Shown: one piece after another, positions 21,826-34,110 of the stretch
How the letters are laid out: every line of letters starts with the position of its first letter
Position numbering within the stretch: position 1 is the first letter of the stretch
NCBI GenBank assembly: GCA_030248065.1
Contig: JASAMV010007297.1
Location: 32,302 to 96,301, forward strand
Length of the DNA stretch: 64,000 nucleotides
Direction: 5' to 3'
From: Rhynchonema sp. JSB1_4
Lineage: Eukaryota; Nematoda; Chromadorea; Monhysterida; Xyalidae
Program-made: the position numbers and the translations under genes
Notes under the pieces: model-generated
Databases searched by the model: none
Told to the model about the DNA's origin: nothing
The model's input: the letters and a program-made list of their open reading frames with translations, nothing else

Positions 21826-22590
21826 GATGGTGGAAGTTGGTTTGGTTTGGTGACAGAAAATAGAATAAGTCCCAACATGAGATAAAAACAGTAGCAATTA
21901 TTACAAATTCTATTCCTGGACATTTACCATACGCATTTATTTTGATGGACATTCCTGATGTTTCATTATTATCATCGTGAAACTTAGCTTTTATTGTTTA
22001 ACAGGATCTGTGACAGATCCTTCGGGCGGTTGCATTGACCTGGCACCGGAGACAGCAAAAAGAAGTAAAATATTTTGTTTAGGTAAGTCGTGTTGCATGC
22101 CTATGCCACGGTATGCTGTTTAGTGGAGTCCTCAGGCAAATATAGGCAAACCACGCCAACACGAGCCCAATTTCGCAGCTGGCAGAATAATGAAACATTC
22201 ATACGTGGCTGCTGATTTGGGAAATGTTACACGTTGAAGAATACAAAATGGAGCATGATGATTTTCTCTTTCTATTCGTTTTGAACACACACCACCTTCG
22301 AAATCGGGCTGTGTTGGTTATACGATGCATTTAATCCGACCAAAACCCTGCGAACTGGTCATCGCCCAGAACCGTGTACCCTCAAGCTAGACTTCATCCC
22401 ACTGTGATAGTGTCGATTGCTTTTTATTCATGAACAAAATACAACCACATATTTCTAAGGTTGAAGCAAAAAGTAGTGAGAAGGTTTATAAGGATCACTA
22501 AAAAATAAATGTGTCAGGACCGCTTTGGCCTTTTCTGTTAACTCTCAGGTTGCTGCGCTTACCCAAAGTCACTGCTTATCTACTTATCTT
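21826..22590. other. intergenic, with M1 MITE copy at about 22140-22325
   Basis: Between the two minus-strand genes. The MITE is recognised by CACGCCAACACGAGC at the left, the reverse form at the right and the shared middle ATTTGGGAAATGTTACACG. The rest shows no gene. Confidence 0.6.
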
Positions 22591-23703
22591 TCATCCAATT
22601 TTTTTCACGGAAGGACACTCAGTCGACAGTAAGCAAGGCTGTACTATGCTCAGATCGTCGTAACAACTGGGCTGCTTCGTACCGATGTGGGCGTAGCAAA
22701 TGCGGTATCGTGCATATGTGCCTTCAAACGAAAAAAACTTGCATCCACGATGTTTCAAAACTAATGCGTAGAAATCGCACTGTTGATACACTGTACCTAT
22801 AGCTTGATTGCCGCAAGAACAACTGCTGCTACATTCAGTCCACTCTGAATAATCTGAATGAGTGCACATATATGGAGTCCTCGTTTGTTGATATCCGTCG
22901 TAAAGCCAGCTGAATAAAACGGTCAAACTGTGTGGTTGATGAAAAATAATTGACACATCGACGGCCACATGTTTGAGTGGTCAAGGCTGATCGCACTTGA
23001 ACGCGTGTGTCAACAACAACATGTCATAATGTAAAGTAATCTATACTTGAACGTGCATAATAATCGCCATCTGCGATAATAATCTTACACTTTGTCGTAA
23101 TTGAACCGGATCTTGTGACTCCAGGTGCCGTCCGTCGCCTGCTTCAGGTACAGGTTGACTCGTTCTAGCTGCCAAGCTCTGCCAACTGTGAATATTAGAC
23201 GCATCATCAGATTCATTATGGATAAATTTAAAAAACGCTGGTCCGCTCGCACTCACCACCACAGCCGGCGCAATACTCGAGTTTGAATGACAAGTTGGTG
23301 ACCGGCTTGACGGCATCGATCACAATCGTGTAATTGCGCTTGGAGCCGTTCTCAAAGTCGTCGTCAGCGCTGTCGAGGTTCAGCCAAGGTGTGCTGCCGC
23401 GATCGCCTTTCACCATCACGTAAACGTAGGCATCAGTGCCCGCTCCGTAGTCGGTGCCGGTGTGCACTTCGACAAAGTACTCTGCAATGACAAAACGGCT
23501 CCCCGACAAAACTTATTCGAAAACTCATAAAATTCCGAAACTTAATAAAAATCTGACAATTTTAAAAAATCTCTTAACTTGAAGCGATGTTATTCAAATC
23601 GAATATTAAACGGCGCCAACCAACTTTCTTTCTGCGCGGTAACAACTGCAGCGTAAACAGCCACAAGCAGCAACTGGATCGTCATGATGCGAGTCGAAGA
23701 CAT
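22591..23703 (-). CDS. secreted PLAT-TSP1 protein
   Basis: Five minus-strand exons: 23703..23625, 23481..23257, 23185..23089, 22909..22797, 22721..22591 (phases 1,1,2,1); 214 aa, or 208 if the ATG at 23685 is used. Signal peptide about 1-24 (MTIQLLLVAVYAAVVTAQ). The PLAT (lipoxygenase-homology) domain spans about 27-140: YFVEVHTGTDYGAGTDAYVY, GDRGSTPW, L.L, then WQLERVNLYL in the next exon and FNYDKVWL at the end, all standard positions of the family. It is followed by one TSP1-like domain (SEWTECSSSCSCGN ... RYRIC ... C ... C). There is no TM segment; it ends after TECPSVKKIG. PLAT domains bind lipid or protein partners and TSP1 binds matrix or glycans, so an extracellular adaptor is plausible. 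It is the mirror partner of the gene at 24.1 kb, with identical intron phases. Confidence 0.82.
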
Positions 23704-24129
23704 GAGGAAGATCTTTGGCAATTTGAAACGGTGCAAATAACCGAAACGGTCAACGTAGAAAACGAAATGATGCCACGGATCGCTTGAGCGTTGTTGCCCT
23801 TGGCGATGCAACGTATCAAACAGGGGCTGAATTGAACATCTAGCAAGCCGATGATTAAACTTTGAGAGCAAAACATTGATCGTGAAAAGAATAAAGTAAA
23901 CATATACAGTATACTGTACAGTTGGCGTATGTAAATTTGCCGCTGTGTCTGATGAAGTCAAAACACCGCCAACAATATCGATATCATGTCATTAACAAAT
24001 AACATTGGCGCGATTTCTCTGAAAAAAGTGCCGATGGGTGTTGTTCTGGAACACTAATTTTCCTTTTTGCATCGTTTCTCTGATCGAGTTCGAATCTTAG
24101 TGCTTCGTAGTAGCCACAAAATCGTCCGG
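23704..24129. promoter_or_regulatory. bidirectional intergenic region of the PLAT-TSP1 pair
   Basis: 426 bp separate the two start codons of the divergent PLAT-TSP1 genes. No clear TATA box stands out, apart from a short ATATACAGTATACTG stretch near 23903-23917. A shared promoter is inferred from the layout only. Confidence 0.45.
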
Positions 24130-25684
24130 ATGACTTCACCGTTGTCCAGTTGCGAAGTCAAGTTGCTGTTCGTTGTGCTGTTGTTCGGCTGTACTGAAGC
24201 GCAACAAGAAGGTCGGTTGGGTTCAATGATTTTTATCCAGTTCTCGAATAAATGCAAGAACTATTCTTTCCCGAAATTGTACAAGCGCCGCTATTTTATT
24301 CAATAAGGCAGCTTGACTGCGTCACAGGCCGATATTTTCGAAACGGTATAAAGGTCAGTTGGGTGTAAAGGTCGGTGGAAAGCTCAGTCGACAGCTCAGT
24401 GTGATAGACCTCGGTGTAAACTTGAAACATTCCACGTTAATAACTGGCAATGTTTCACGTTTACACCGAGCTACGCCGACCGAACTTTACACCGACCTTT
24501 ACGCCCACTGCGCCGCTTCGAAAATTCCACCCACAGAGTACAAGGTTGAAATCAAGACGGGTCCACACGATTCCGCTGGCACGAATGGTTGGGTGTTTCT
24601 GGTGTTGCACGGCAGTCGCGGTGATTCGGACGAGTTGTACCTGGACAAAGAAGCCGATCGCAGTTTGGTGTGGATTGATCCCGACGTCGATCCATTCGAT
24701 CAACCCAAACAAGTCGATACGTTCATCGTTACCGTTGATCCCATCAGTCCTATCAGATCAATTACGTTCCACTTTGTCGGCTTTTTAAGAAGTGAGGATT
24801 ATAACCGGATGTTTCGATCTGCATTATTACCCTTGTATAGTAAATTTCCAAATTCGCTGCCGCACAGTAAAGTACGCCACATAGCTAATGTCAAGTTATA
24901 AACCCGAACGCTAACCATGCGCGGTTCTGAAACATTGCGCGCAGCTGCCTGGCTGGCTGGCAAGCTGCGTGTGAGTTGGCTGTCCGAATGTTTCACAAGT
25001 TGACTTTCGGGTTTAGAACCTGACATTAACTATGGGGCGTACTTTACTGTGCGGCAGCGAATTTGGAAATTTACCATACCTATGTATACATACATACGTA
25101 TATGTATGTACGTTGGCTCATTCGACAATTTGCCCTCAGATTGGCAACTCGACAAGGTCACTCTGAATCTGAAGGAGGCCAATGGCGAATGGAGCAAGCC
25201 TATGTTCTTTGAATTTAACAATAAGTACGTTTTCTGGCACGAATGTTTCACATTGTACTTGCTATGGGTAATTATATCAAGTTGCGAACTTAGGTACAGT
25301 ACCGTATTTACAAATTGTAGGTGGCTCGAACACGGTCTCCGCGCAAATGTTCCGCCAGTAGATTGCTTTTACTCGCGATGGACTGCGTGGACACCATGCG
25401 CTGTAACATGTGAATGTGGAGAGGGTACGTTTCTTCGTATTTTTACCGTGAACTGAAACTGAACGATTTGACTCTTTTTAGGTCTTTCTCATATATATCG
25501 AAAGTTGCACGCCCGACCGCCAAATGGTGATTCGTGTGAAACGCGTTCGGCTTTACAGCTCTCGAAACGTTGTGCGATGGATAACTGTGATCTGGGCAAA
25601 CATTCTGCTGAAGTCGTTGCGGTTGGTATTGAAGGACAAAATCTCATTCCGAGAAAGGAAAATGTGGTTGATAACAACACCTGA
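24130..25684 (+). CDS. secreted PLAT-TSP1 protein
   Basis: Five plus-strand exons: 24130..24211, 24537..24791, 25140..25224, 25321..25424, 25482..25684 (phases 1,1,2,1, the same as the mirror gene); 242 aa. Signal peptide about 1-25 (MTSPLSSCEVKLLFVVLLF). PLAT domain about 28-150: YKVEIKTGPHDSAGTNGWVF, GSRGDSDELYL, ITFHFVGF, then NWQLDKVTLNL and FEFNNKWLEHG. One TSP1-like domain follows (SRWTAWTPCAVTCECGEG ... SCET ... KRCAMDNC). About 30 further residues precede the stop; no TM or GPI signal. Intron 1 carries the MITE at about 24335-24525. The next gene on the strand starts 271 bp after the stop, so co-transcription or an alternative longer transcript cannot be excluded. Confidence 0.82.
24335..24525. 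mobile_element. MITE family M2 (TTTTCGAAACGGT ends), intronic copy
   Basis: Starts TTTTCGAAACGGTATAAAGG and has internal inverted CGGTGTAAAC / GTTTACACCG and AACATTCCACG, ending in the reverse form of GGGCGTAAAGGTCGG. A fuller copy is at 63745-63965. Confidence 0.65.
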
Positions 25685-25955
25685 TATCATTTGTCCTGGC
25701 CTGCATTGTTATGCGTTTTGTATTTGAAGCTGACACAGGCAAAAGGTCAGATTTACACTTTCTTTTCGTTGCATTTTTAAATTGTATTGTGAAAAACATG
25801 AAAAACAACTGTCAGACGTCCTCTATGTTGTTTACAAAAAATCCTTGTTTACTCTTCTTTGTTCATTTTTGTCCTGTCTGTCCTTATTGTCTAAAACAGA
25901 TCTTGTGTACCACACCTGATTTACACTTGCAACATCCGCGGATAAAACAGTCACC

Positions 25956-27126
25956 ATGATGCGCATGGTGTCCAATCTGTCCACTGTGATTGTGCTGCTG
26001 ACTACAGCCGAGTTTGTGGAAACGTCTCATAAAAGTACGTTAAAATTTGCAACTTTTTTTGAATTTGATGAGAGCTGAGATTCATGAATTTTTAACATAT
26101 GCAGGTTGCAACAATGATGAGCTACTTGCCGCTGAAGTTCAAACAGATGACAGTTCATCAGTTAACCTCAAACCAAGCAAACAAACCGAACACGATCAAG
26201 TCGTAATTATCAGATGCAACGCTGGCTATACATGGCAGCGCATTCTGCAAGAACCCATGAAAAATGAGGCACGCGCGGCAGTTTGCAAAGATGGTGAATG
26301 GAAAATGACGCTGAATACGACAGATCCAACTGATGATAACGACTTTCCTGCTTTAAAATGCGAAAGGGGTTAGTGATATGGCTTTATATCCAAGCCGGGC
26401 AAATCATGATACGTCCAGATATTTTAGAACATGACATTGTGTCGTGCGCCATACTAATCAAGTTCTTGTGAATTAGGACTTTTCAGCACGAAGTGCAACC
26501 TCATCTTCAACAACAACAACCCGTGCTGAAAGTACTGCCGTACCTACTACGCCGGCGTCACCAATGGATCCAATAAATAACACAACATCTAAACCCAAAC
26601 CGTTCTCAATCACACCATACCTGATGTACACAATCATTCCCATTGGTGTGATCTTAATATTGATCGGTGTGATTATTGCCGTCGTGTGCATCAAGAAATA
26701 CAGGGATAGACGGATGGACGAAGATAGACGAATTGCAATGAGAGCCGCCATTGCGGTGAGTTAGTCTGGACGTGATAGTGTTCGTCTATAATATGGTTCA
26801 TAAGTTTGAATAATGTCAAAGCTCTTGTATCACAGACGGCAGCCCTGCGCGCTATGCGTCATTCGGCGGCCGGCGGGCGAAACGAGCAACAACCAATCAC
26901 AGACATAGAAGCCAACAAACAAGAACAACCGATTGCTAAAAAGTTAGGTGTTGTTTCCTGTCCTCAAATTTAACGACAATAACAACAAAAAATTATGTCT
27001 CACAGGACGTCTCAATTCCTAGACCCAGACACGCTTGAACCAATTGATGAAGACAGATTCAACGAAGTGAGCAAGAAGAAAAGGGAAGACGCGGAAAATA
27101 AACACATTGTCAAACCGAATAATTAG
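25956..27126 (+). CDS. type I membrane protein: signal, one CCP-like domain, mucin-like stalk, TM, short tail
   Basis: Five plus-strand exons: 25956..26034, 26105..26368, 26487..26755, 26836..26942, 27006..27126 (phases 1,1,0,2); 279 aa. Signal peptide about 1-22 (MMRMVSNLSTVIVLLTT). CCP-like domain about 27-115 (CNNDEL ... RCNAGYTWQ ... CKDGEWK ... KCERG). Stalk about 116-158 rich in Thr/Ser/Pro. TM about 159-182 (YLMYTIIPIGVILILIGVII). The tail begins KKYRDRRMDEDRR; the next exon opens TAALRAMR, like VALRATR in the mirror gene, and the last exon has SQFLDPDTLEPIDEDRF and a Lys-rich end. Exons 1-3 are clear paralogues of the gene at 20.5-21.8 kb; the tail is shorter and more diverged. Same-strand neighbour of the PLAT-TSP1 gene. 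Confidence 0.78.
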
Positions 27127-28065
27127 AAGATTGGATAAAAAAATAGTGAACATAACGAAACAAAATGAGTGTAGACTTTATGTGTTGTGTATGTAAATTT
27201 ATTTCATAGACAGTGGTCGATGTGCATAGAAAACAGACGAACTCAGCCTGAAAGAAAGTAACAAACAAAGAAGATTTATTTTTCTCATGTGTATCGTTGT
27301 GGTGTTGCATATTTACATATCATGTTAATTGCGCGCTTTTGTGCATCTTCACTGGTCGAATCAGATTATCCTTAAGCGTGAATTGATAAGTGTCAATCTA
27401 TGTAGATACAACCAGCTGCAATTGTTGGCGATGCTGAGTCTGTGCAGAATCGGCCTGCAAGCGCCTGCAGGCAGGGTTGGGCAAAAAAAATTTAAAAAGG
27501 TTTTTGAAAAAAATTTAAAGAAGAAAATTTTTTAAATTATTGTCGGGGGAACAAAATGTTCTAAAACGTCCAAAAATGGACTTTTTGGGGTTATTTTTTG
27601 TCATTTTTTTCTCAAGGGTCGAAAAATTTTCTTCACAAGATCACTTTTGGGGCATGTATTTCGTACCTAAGATGCCTCAAATGATGTTATTATACCTTCC
27701 CGTGATACATGGGACACAGTATGCATGTACCTACTAGTACTTCGATGTCATACCCCATCAAGTCGGTCATATACGACTGATTCAGTGACCCGACAAGTAT
27801 TTCTGCAGCTCATATTCTCAATTCCGTGTGGTTTAAGAGTGAATCTTGCTTATTCGACCACAAACTGTTGTCTGATATTGGTCGCACAATGACTATTTCG
27901 CGTTTTTAGGCAAACTAGACGGGACCCGTGCCTACGGCCCGGCTACAGCGCCGCGCCCGTGCCATGCCCCCCCCCCCGAAGACCCGTTAGCATACCCAAA
28001 GCTACCCGTGAAAATTGACCCGTCCGCCCTTCCGAGGGAGGGGGCCACAAACACACATGTACATA

Positions 28066-28623
28066 CACAAGAAAGAAAAATGCCCCAAGGGGCATAAAAG
28101 AAATATGGTTCCCTGGCTGACTGGCATAAAAGAACGATACTAGCTTGCACCACCTTGCTGATGTTTCATTAGGCACTGGAATAAACGTAAGTGTGTTCTG
28201 AGCTGTTTGATACCGAACAGTAGACATTGAACCATATTCCCGGCGCGTGCTGTCTTGCCACCAGAGACACAGGGCACGGAGATATTGAAAGATTGCAATA
28301 TTCTCTTTACTCCTCTCTTTGTTAAACCATCGTGCGCAACCGAAGACTGCACAGTTACCGTCGTGAGGTTGAAAAGAAGAAACAGTTGCCTGGGTTTGCA
28401 CGAAAGTTTCGATATCGGCTGGGTGTTGGTTCAAAAGAGTTCGCGCCGGGAATATGGTTCAATGTCTACTGTTCGGTATCAAACAGCTCAGAACACACTT
28501 ACGTTTATTCCAGTGCCTAATGAAACATCAGCAAGGTGGTGCAAGCTAGTATCGTTCTTTTATGCCAGTCAGCCAGGGAACCATATTTCTTTTATGCCCC
28601 TTGGGGCATTTTTCTTTCTTGTG
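28066..28623. repeat. large palindrome, 182-bp arms
   Basis: 28066-28247 and 28442-28623 are reverse complements (start CACAAGAAAGAAAAATGCCC; inner end TTCCCGGCGCG), with a 194-bp spacer. It lies within the hAT-like element. Long ORFs on both strands are shadows of the arms. Confidence 0.85.
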
Positions 28624-28781
28624 TCGTTCTTTTATATCGCGCAAGCGTCAAACAGAGAACCCGGATAAATCAGGCACAGAAAGTTTTCAGTTCCGGCAAG
28701 CAATGGTTCTAACTAAGAAAATGTCGACCGTCAGACTTTTCTCAAGTAATCAACGCACATGAGCGCAATGAGGTGTGGGGG

Positions 28782-29305
28782 TTAGTTTAAGGATGCTGTA
28801 CTTTTTGGCAGGATATATGAATCGGTGGTTATCGTGACATAAGGCCAATTTTGTGTTTCGATTTCACTATGGGGTTCTAACAATGGAGACACGCTTGTGT
28901 CTGCGTCTTCACCCACCACTGAAACAAAACTAACGCAGTGCCCCACGAGCATGTCTATGTTTTTGAGGAACATGGTAACTTGTCAAGTTATTTATTTTTT
29001 TTAATTTACCGCCAGGTATGTATTTGACACCCTAGGTACCATCAATTATAGCGCACTGATTGCGCATCGTCTCAGAGAATGGCACTTGTTGGTTTAGTAC
29101 CAAGCAAAGCTGTGCAATGAACTTCCATGCAACCTGTCCCTTCAGCTTCAGCAATGAAATAAGTGTCAAACATCAGTCTCCAGATTGCTTTGGTGTTGGC
29201 CGCCGCATCTGATCTTGGATTCAATGTTACGTAAAAACTACTATTTAACTTTCCCACGAAAGTCAAATTATAAATGCGGAAAAAGCTTCGAATGTTAGAG
29301 AGCAA
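28782..29305 (-). other. two unassigned minus-strand frames inside the hAT-like element
   Basis: Frames 29305..29072 (begins MLSNIRSFFRIYNLTFVG) and 28973..28782 (begins MFLKNIDMLVG) have ordinary, non-repetitive composition and could be exons of a passenger gene. I found no convincing join, domain or transposase similarity. Confidence 0.25.
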
Positions 29306-30759
29306 CAGCTATTTTAATTAAGAAGTTGAAATCTTGTCGGTATTTTAACATGAATGACATCACAGCGCATAAACTGCGAACCGCACCTGTGCTTAATAAT
29401 TAATCTCAAATAAAAACACGAAAAAACTGAAAAAATGTTACGCAGAATTCATTAAAAGTTAATAAAAATACAACAAAGTTGGCTGCGCGCGTGAATGTTT
29501 GAACCCGCGGCCTTTCATCTTCAATGCTGCGCGTTATACCGCTCGGACATCGCTTCGCCAATCTCCTTCACAATCTTTACTACATATGTAACTACGCATG
29601 CATTGCTGCATTGCCTGTTGTGCTTGCTGCCTGTGTGTGTGTGTGCTGGCTGCCTGCCTGCCTGTGTGTGTGTGTGCTGGCTGGCTGGCTGTGTGTTGTG
29701 TTTAATACATTGTGCGCTTTATGAATCAGGCAACTACGTAGCGTGCACTAATGCATTATTGTGTGTGTCTGAGCGTCCATTATGGCTCTTTTTGAGCTGA
29801 AAAACATTTAACGTATTGGAATTAATATATTTTTGACGTAACAAAAATTAAAAACACATATAACCGCTGATTTTGGCTTTAGAACCACACATTCTGTACA
29901 AAAAGTCATGGTCTGGAACCGTTGATACTAAAAGTTACGAACTCGGCGATAGCACCACCGTGTTTCTCGAGTACGAAAACCACATAAACAACTTTAATAG
30001 TTCTGGTAACCCAACTTTTCGGCGAAATTTTACTTCGGGAAGCACACTTTACATACAAAAAGTCGTGGTCATGGTCTGGAACCGGTCTCAGTCGTGGAGT
30101 TACGAAGTCGGCGATAGCACCATCGTGTTTCTCGTGTGCGAAAACCCTATATGCGATATTAACATTTCTGGTGTTCAGTAACGTCTGGGCCCTGACTACT
30201 CTTTTGTGGAAAAAAAAGGGAAAGAACGTTTTTACAAAAATGACAACTGTATCTTGCCCGCGATTGCGCGTGTGGGCACGCAGCGGGATGAAATTTTGTG
30301 TGGCCATTTTGGGGCACGGTATATACATTGTGTGCAAATTTGAGCTCATTCGGTTGAGTATTGTTGAAATAGCGCACGATCAAAATTTTCAGAAAGCGCA
30401 CTATAGGGAATGAACCATATGTCGCTTAGCATTACCATGCTAGCTCCGATACATCGGGGCATGCGCAGTAGCGCATGTCCCATATGGTTGAACGGAGTTA
30501 GTGCCGGCAGCAAAAATTTTCACTGGCCAGTAATTCCACAACAAAGCACCGATGGTTTCAATATTTAACCACAAGGTGCCTTAGGCCACCCTACATCTGC
30601 GTTCAAAATTTGACATTGATCGGTACCGGCGTCGTGGAGTTACGGTACCCAACGCCTCTCAAAAAGTGCAAAAACGTTCTTCTTCTTCTTCTTTCTTTCT
30701 TTTTTTTCCGGCAAAATGTTCGTCCAAAACTCAGGGATGCATCGGACGAGAAATCCGCC

Positions 30760-31740
30760 GCGGTACCGGGGGTTTTGAAGGTCGAGAAACTCGGTGGTGA
30801 CATTGGTTTTTGAATCCGGAGCTCTTCGGACCCAGAACCGGAACTGGAACCGGAACTCAGTATTTATCAAGCAAATAAGTCACACAATACTGGTCTGATC
30901 ATAAAGACAGTGCGTGCGGTATATAGGTTTTCGGGGTCGAGAAGTCTAATGGTGACATTGGCTTTTCAATCCGGAGCTCTTCGGAACCAGAACTGGAACT
31001 GGAACCGGAACTCAATATTTAGCCATGCAAATAAGTCGCACAATACTGGTCTAATCATAAAGACAGTGCGTGCGGTGTATAGGTTTTCGGGGTCGAGAAA
31101 TCTGATGGTGACATTGGCTTTTGAATCCGGAGCCCTTCGGAGCCAGAACCGGAACTGGAACCGGAACTCAGTATTTATCAAGCAAATAAGTCGCACAATA
31201 CTGGTTTGATCATAAAGACAGTGCGTGCGGTATATAGGTTTTCGGGGTCGAGAAATCTAATGCTGACATTGGTTTTTAAATCCGGAGCTCTTCGGAACCA
31301 GAACTGGAACTGGAACCGGAACTCAAAACTGATTTACGTGAATAAACAACACAATGCTGCCCTGGTCATGAAGAAAGTGAGGGCGATATATAGCTTTCGG
31401 GGTCGAGAAATACAATGGCGACATTAGTTTTTGAATCCGGAGCTCTCCGGAGCCAGAACCGAAACTGGAACCGGAACTCAGTATTTATCCATGCAAATAA
31501 GTCGCACAATACTGGCCTGATCATAACGACAGTGCGTGCGGTATATAGGTTTTCGGGGTCGAGAAACCCAACGGTGGCATTGGTTTTTAAATCTGGAACT
31601 TTCGTGAGCCAGAACCGGAACTAGAACCGGAACTCAGTATTGATCAATGCAAATAAATAGTGTAATAGTGATCTGATCTCCAATAATGTGTCAGCTGTTT
31701 ATGTTTCTGGGGTCGGGGAACCGATGGTGACATCGCTTTT
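30760..31740. repeat. tandem array of a 155-bp unit, about 6 copies
   Basis: Units recur about every 155 bp (CAGTGCGTGCGG at 30908, 31064, 31219 and 31530), each with GGTTTTCGGGGTCGAG, AATCCGGAGCTCTTCGG and GGAACCGGAACTC. The ORFs across it are translations of the repeat. Confidence 0.85.
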
Positions 31741-31913
31741 TTAGCTCGTTCTTGATTGAGGTGTAAAACAGTAACATGAATACAGTAAAACCACCACAAG
31801 GTGAACCTTTACATAGTGAATTCCTCTGTATAGTGAACGAATTATCAGTGTGATCATATGTATTTTCCGTCCACCGAATGAGAAAATGCGCTTACTCGAT
31901 ATAAAACAAAAAA

Positions 31914-32557
31914 TACAAGAAGAAAAATGCCTGCTGTCGCACGGCAAGAATCAGGATATGGTTCTCGGTATCATGCTGGTCGCATATAAAACACCTATAC
32001 AAGATTGCTTACTCCCCAAAGTAAAAAGATATCAGTGGTTACGCACAGGAGCAAAAGGCGACTAAAAACATCACCGAAACAGAAGAAAAGCTTATTTGCC
32101 AAAAAATGAACGGGATTTAGAAAGCGGCATTGCATTCCTTTCGAAAAGTGAATTAAAAAGCGATACGCCATCAAGGAACCATATTGCGGCCAATAGCGCA
32201 ATGAGGCGACGACGGCAAGCTGTCACGGTTCGATTCGTACTAGTAACGGCATAAAGAGTGGGTAAAACGATTATGCGTTGGCCGCAATATGGTTCCTTGG
32301 TGGCGTATCGCTTTTTAATTCACTTTTCGAAAGGAATGCAATGCCGCTTTCTAAATCCCGTTCATTTTTTGGCAAATAAGCTTTTCTTCTGTTTCGGTGA
32401 TGTTTTTAGTCGCCTTTTGCTCCTGTGCGTAACCACTGATATCTTTTTACTTTGGGGAGTAAGCAATCTTGTATAGGTGTTTTATATGCGACCAGCATGA
32501 TACCGAGAACCATATCCTGATTCTTGCCGTGCGACAGCAGGCATTTTTCTTCTTGTA
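31914..32557. repeat. large palindrome, 280-bp arms
   Basis: 31914-32193 is the reverse complement of 32278-32557 with an 84-bp spacer; the arms look almost identical. It is a separate foldback element inside the hAT-like element. Confidence 0.88.
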
Positions 32558-32837
32558 TACATACATACGTCTTCCTGTTTTAGTAGTACAGATTTGGTAA
32601 AATTTCCCAGAATCTCAGACTTTTAAAAGAAAATTAAAAAAATTTTTTTAAACTTGTCTAAAAAAGTTTTTTTCAACCCTGCCTGCAGGCTTAGCCTTCG
32701 CAGTGAAGAAAAGAAAGGCGCCACCAAGGCTGCTATTCACGAAAGGGTTGGGTGGAGAGTTAGTGAAACGCACAGTAAAAAAGTTCGGTTGAAAACCAAG
32801 CCGTCTGATAATGTTCACTGAGCTCTTCGGGCGAACT

Positions 32838-33000
32838 TTAGTTAAATCCGGAATCCGGAACCCGGAAATAATTTGCATGCAAAAATGCAAACATTTCTGG
32901 GTTCCGGAAATGTTTCCGGAAAACGCATGAATTTACATGCAAAAATAATGCGTTTTCCGGAAATAATTCCGGATTCCGATTTCCGGATTCAACCTATGTA
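32838..33000. repeat. CCGGAAAT-rich palindromic repeat, second copy
   Basis: Diverged, reversed copy of 16189-16345 with GCGTTTTCCGGAAATAATTC. It is followed at about 33130-33313 by an M1 MITE copy (GCTAACACGAGCCCGG ... GTCATGTTGGTGTGGC). Confidence 0.6.
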
Positions 33001-33739
33001 AGCCCGCCCTTAGAGTTCACTAAAGTCGGTGAAGAGCAGTGGAGGATTCGGCAGCGTGAAAAACATTGCACGTTGTAGCGTGTGCGGTTGTGTGTGTTTT
33101 TGTGTGGGCAAGGTGATGAACAACAAAAGCAGGCTACGCTAACACGAGCCCGGATTTCGGAGGTGGTGTGCTTACAAAACGAAAAGAAAAAGAAACTCCT
33201 CATACACCCTACGTTGTATTCTACAACGTGTGAACATATCCCGAAGCCACGTATGAATGTTTCACTGTTCTGCCAGCTGAGAAATCGAGGTCATGTTGGT
33301 GTGGCTTGCATTTACAGTACGGAAAATCGTAAGCGGCCACGTTCACCCGGCAAACCGGGTCACCCGCGGGTCTGATTTTTTTACTTAGCAACATGTTATA
33401 GGCTGCATGCGCAAATTTGAATTCTGTGCTGTGATTTTATTGAAGGAACAGACACTCTGCGTATTCAAAATGTCATGAAACTTTACCAATGAATAACAAA
33501 CGGTATGTTATTGTAAAAATATTGAATACAGTTGCGACAAATCTCATAAACACTAAAAAATACGGCTTTCAAAACTATCACTTTCATGTGTGTTCTGTTG
33601 TTTTTTCGCGCGGTTGCTGGGCTTTGTTCGTCAATGTGCAATGTATGACGAGGTTCAACAACCAACTTGAAGCTTGGCTTCCCAAAGTTTGCAAACTTTG
33701 ATCATGCGTTATCAATTTCAACCAAAAATGTTTCAAAAG

Positions 33740-34110
33740 CCAACTTTTGAAACATCAGCGGATACTTGTAGCATTTTTAAAACTTTTAAAGACAAGCCGC
33801 CACGCCCACATATCCAATCATAACCAACCCAAACATTTCCAGCACAAACTGAATTTGACCCAAAAATGTTTCGATTTGTCATTTTTGAAACATCTGCGGG
33901 CACGTGTGTCAATACTTGAAACATCTCACAGCACGCTACCGCACGCCCACATACACAGTCTGATGCAAGCTGACCATTTCCAGCACAAACTCAATTTGAC
34001 CCAAAAATGTTACGATTTGCCATTTTTGAAACATCTGCGGGCACGTGTGTCAATACTTGAAACATCTCACAGCAGGCTACCGCACGCCCACATACATACA
34101 CAAAAGGTCA
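33740..34110 (+). repeat. tandem repeat of a 141-bp unit
   Basis: Two close copies (ATTTTTGAAACATCTGCGGG at 33881 and 34022, each followed by CACGTGTGTCAATACTTG) and a weaker third copy at the left. The long plus-strand ORF over 33747-34247 owes its openness to the repeat (peptide SILETSHS... twice). I do not call it a gene. Confidence 0.7.

Larger units (their letters stand above)
27472..32681. mobile_element. 5.2-kb hAT-like composite element
   Basis: The left end is CAGGGTTGGGCAAAAAAAAT and the right end ...TTTTTTTCAACCCTG. Perfect 8-bp target duplications CCTGCAGG lie at 27464-27471 and 32682-32689. The interior has two large palindromes, a tandem array of a 155-bp unit, a retro-like repeat (29870-30190) also found in the intron at 42.7 kb, and a microsatellite near 29630-29700. 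I see no hAT transposase. The duplication supports one insertion event; nested insertions probably enlarged it later. Confidence 0.8.

Noticed and set aside
27943..28668. 163-aa minus and 137-aa plus ORFs
   Set aside because: They are the same translated arms of a 182-bp palindrome, on opposite strands.
30760..31740. ORFs with NRNWNRNS-type repeats
   Set aside because: Translations of the 155-bp tandem unit in one frame; no start or splice support.
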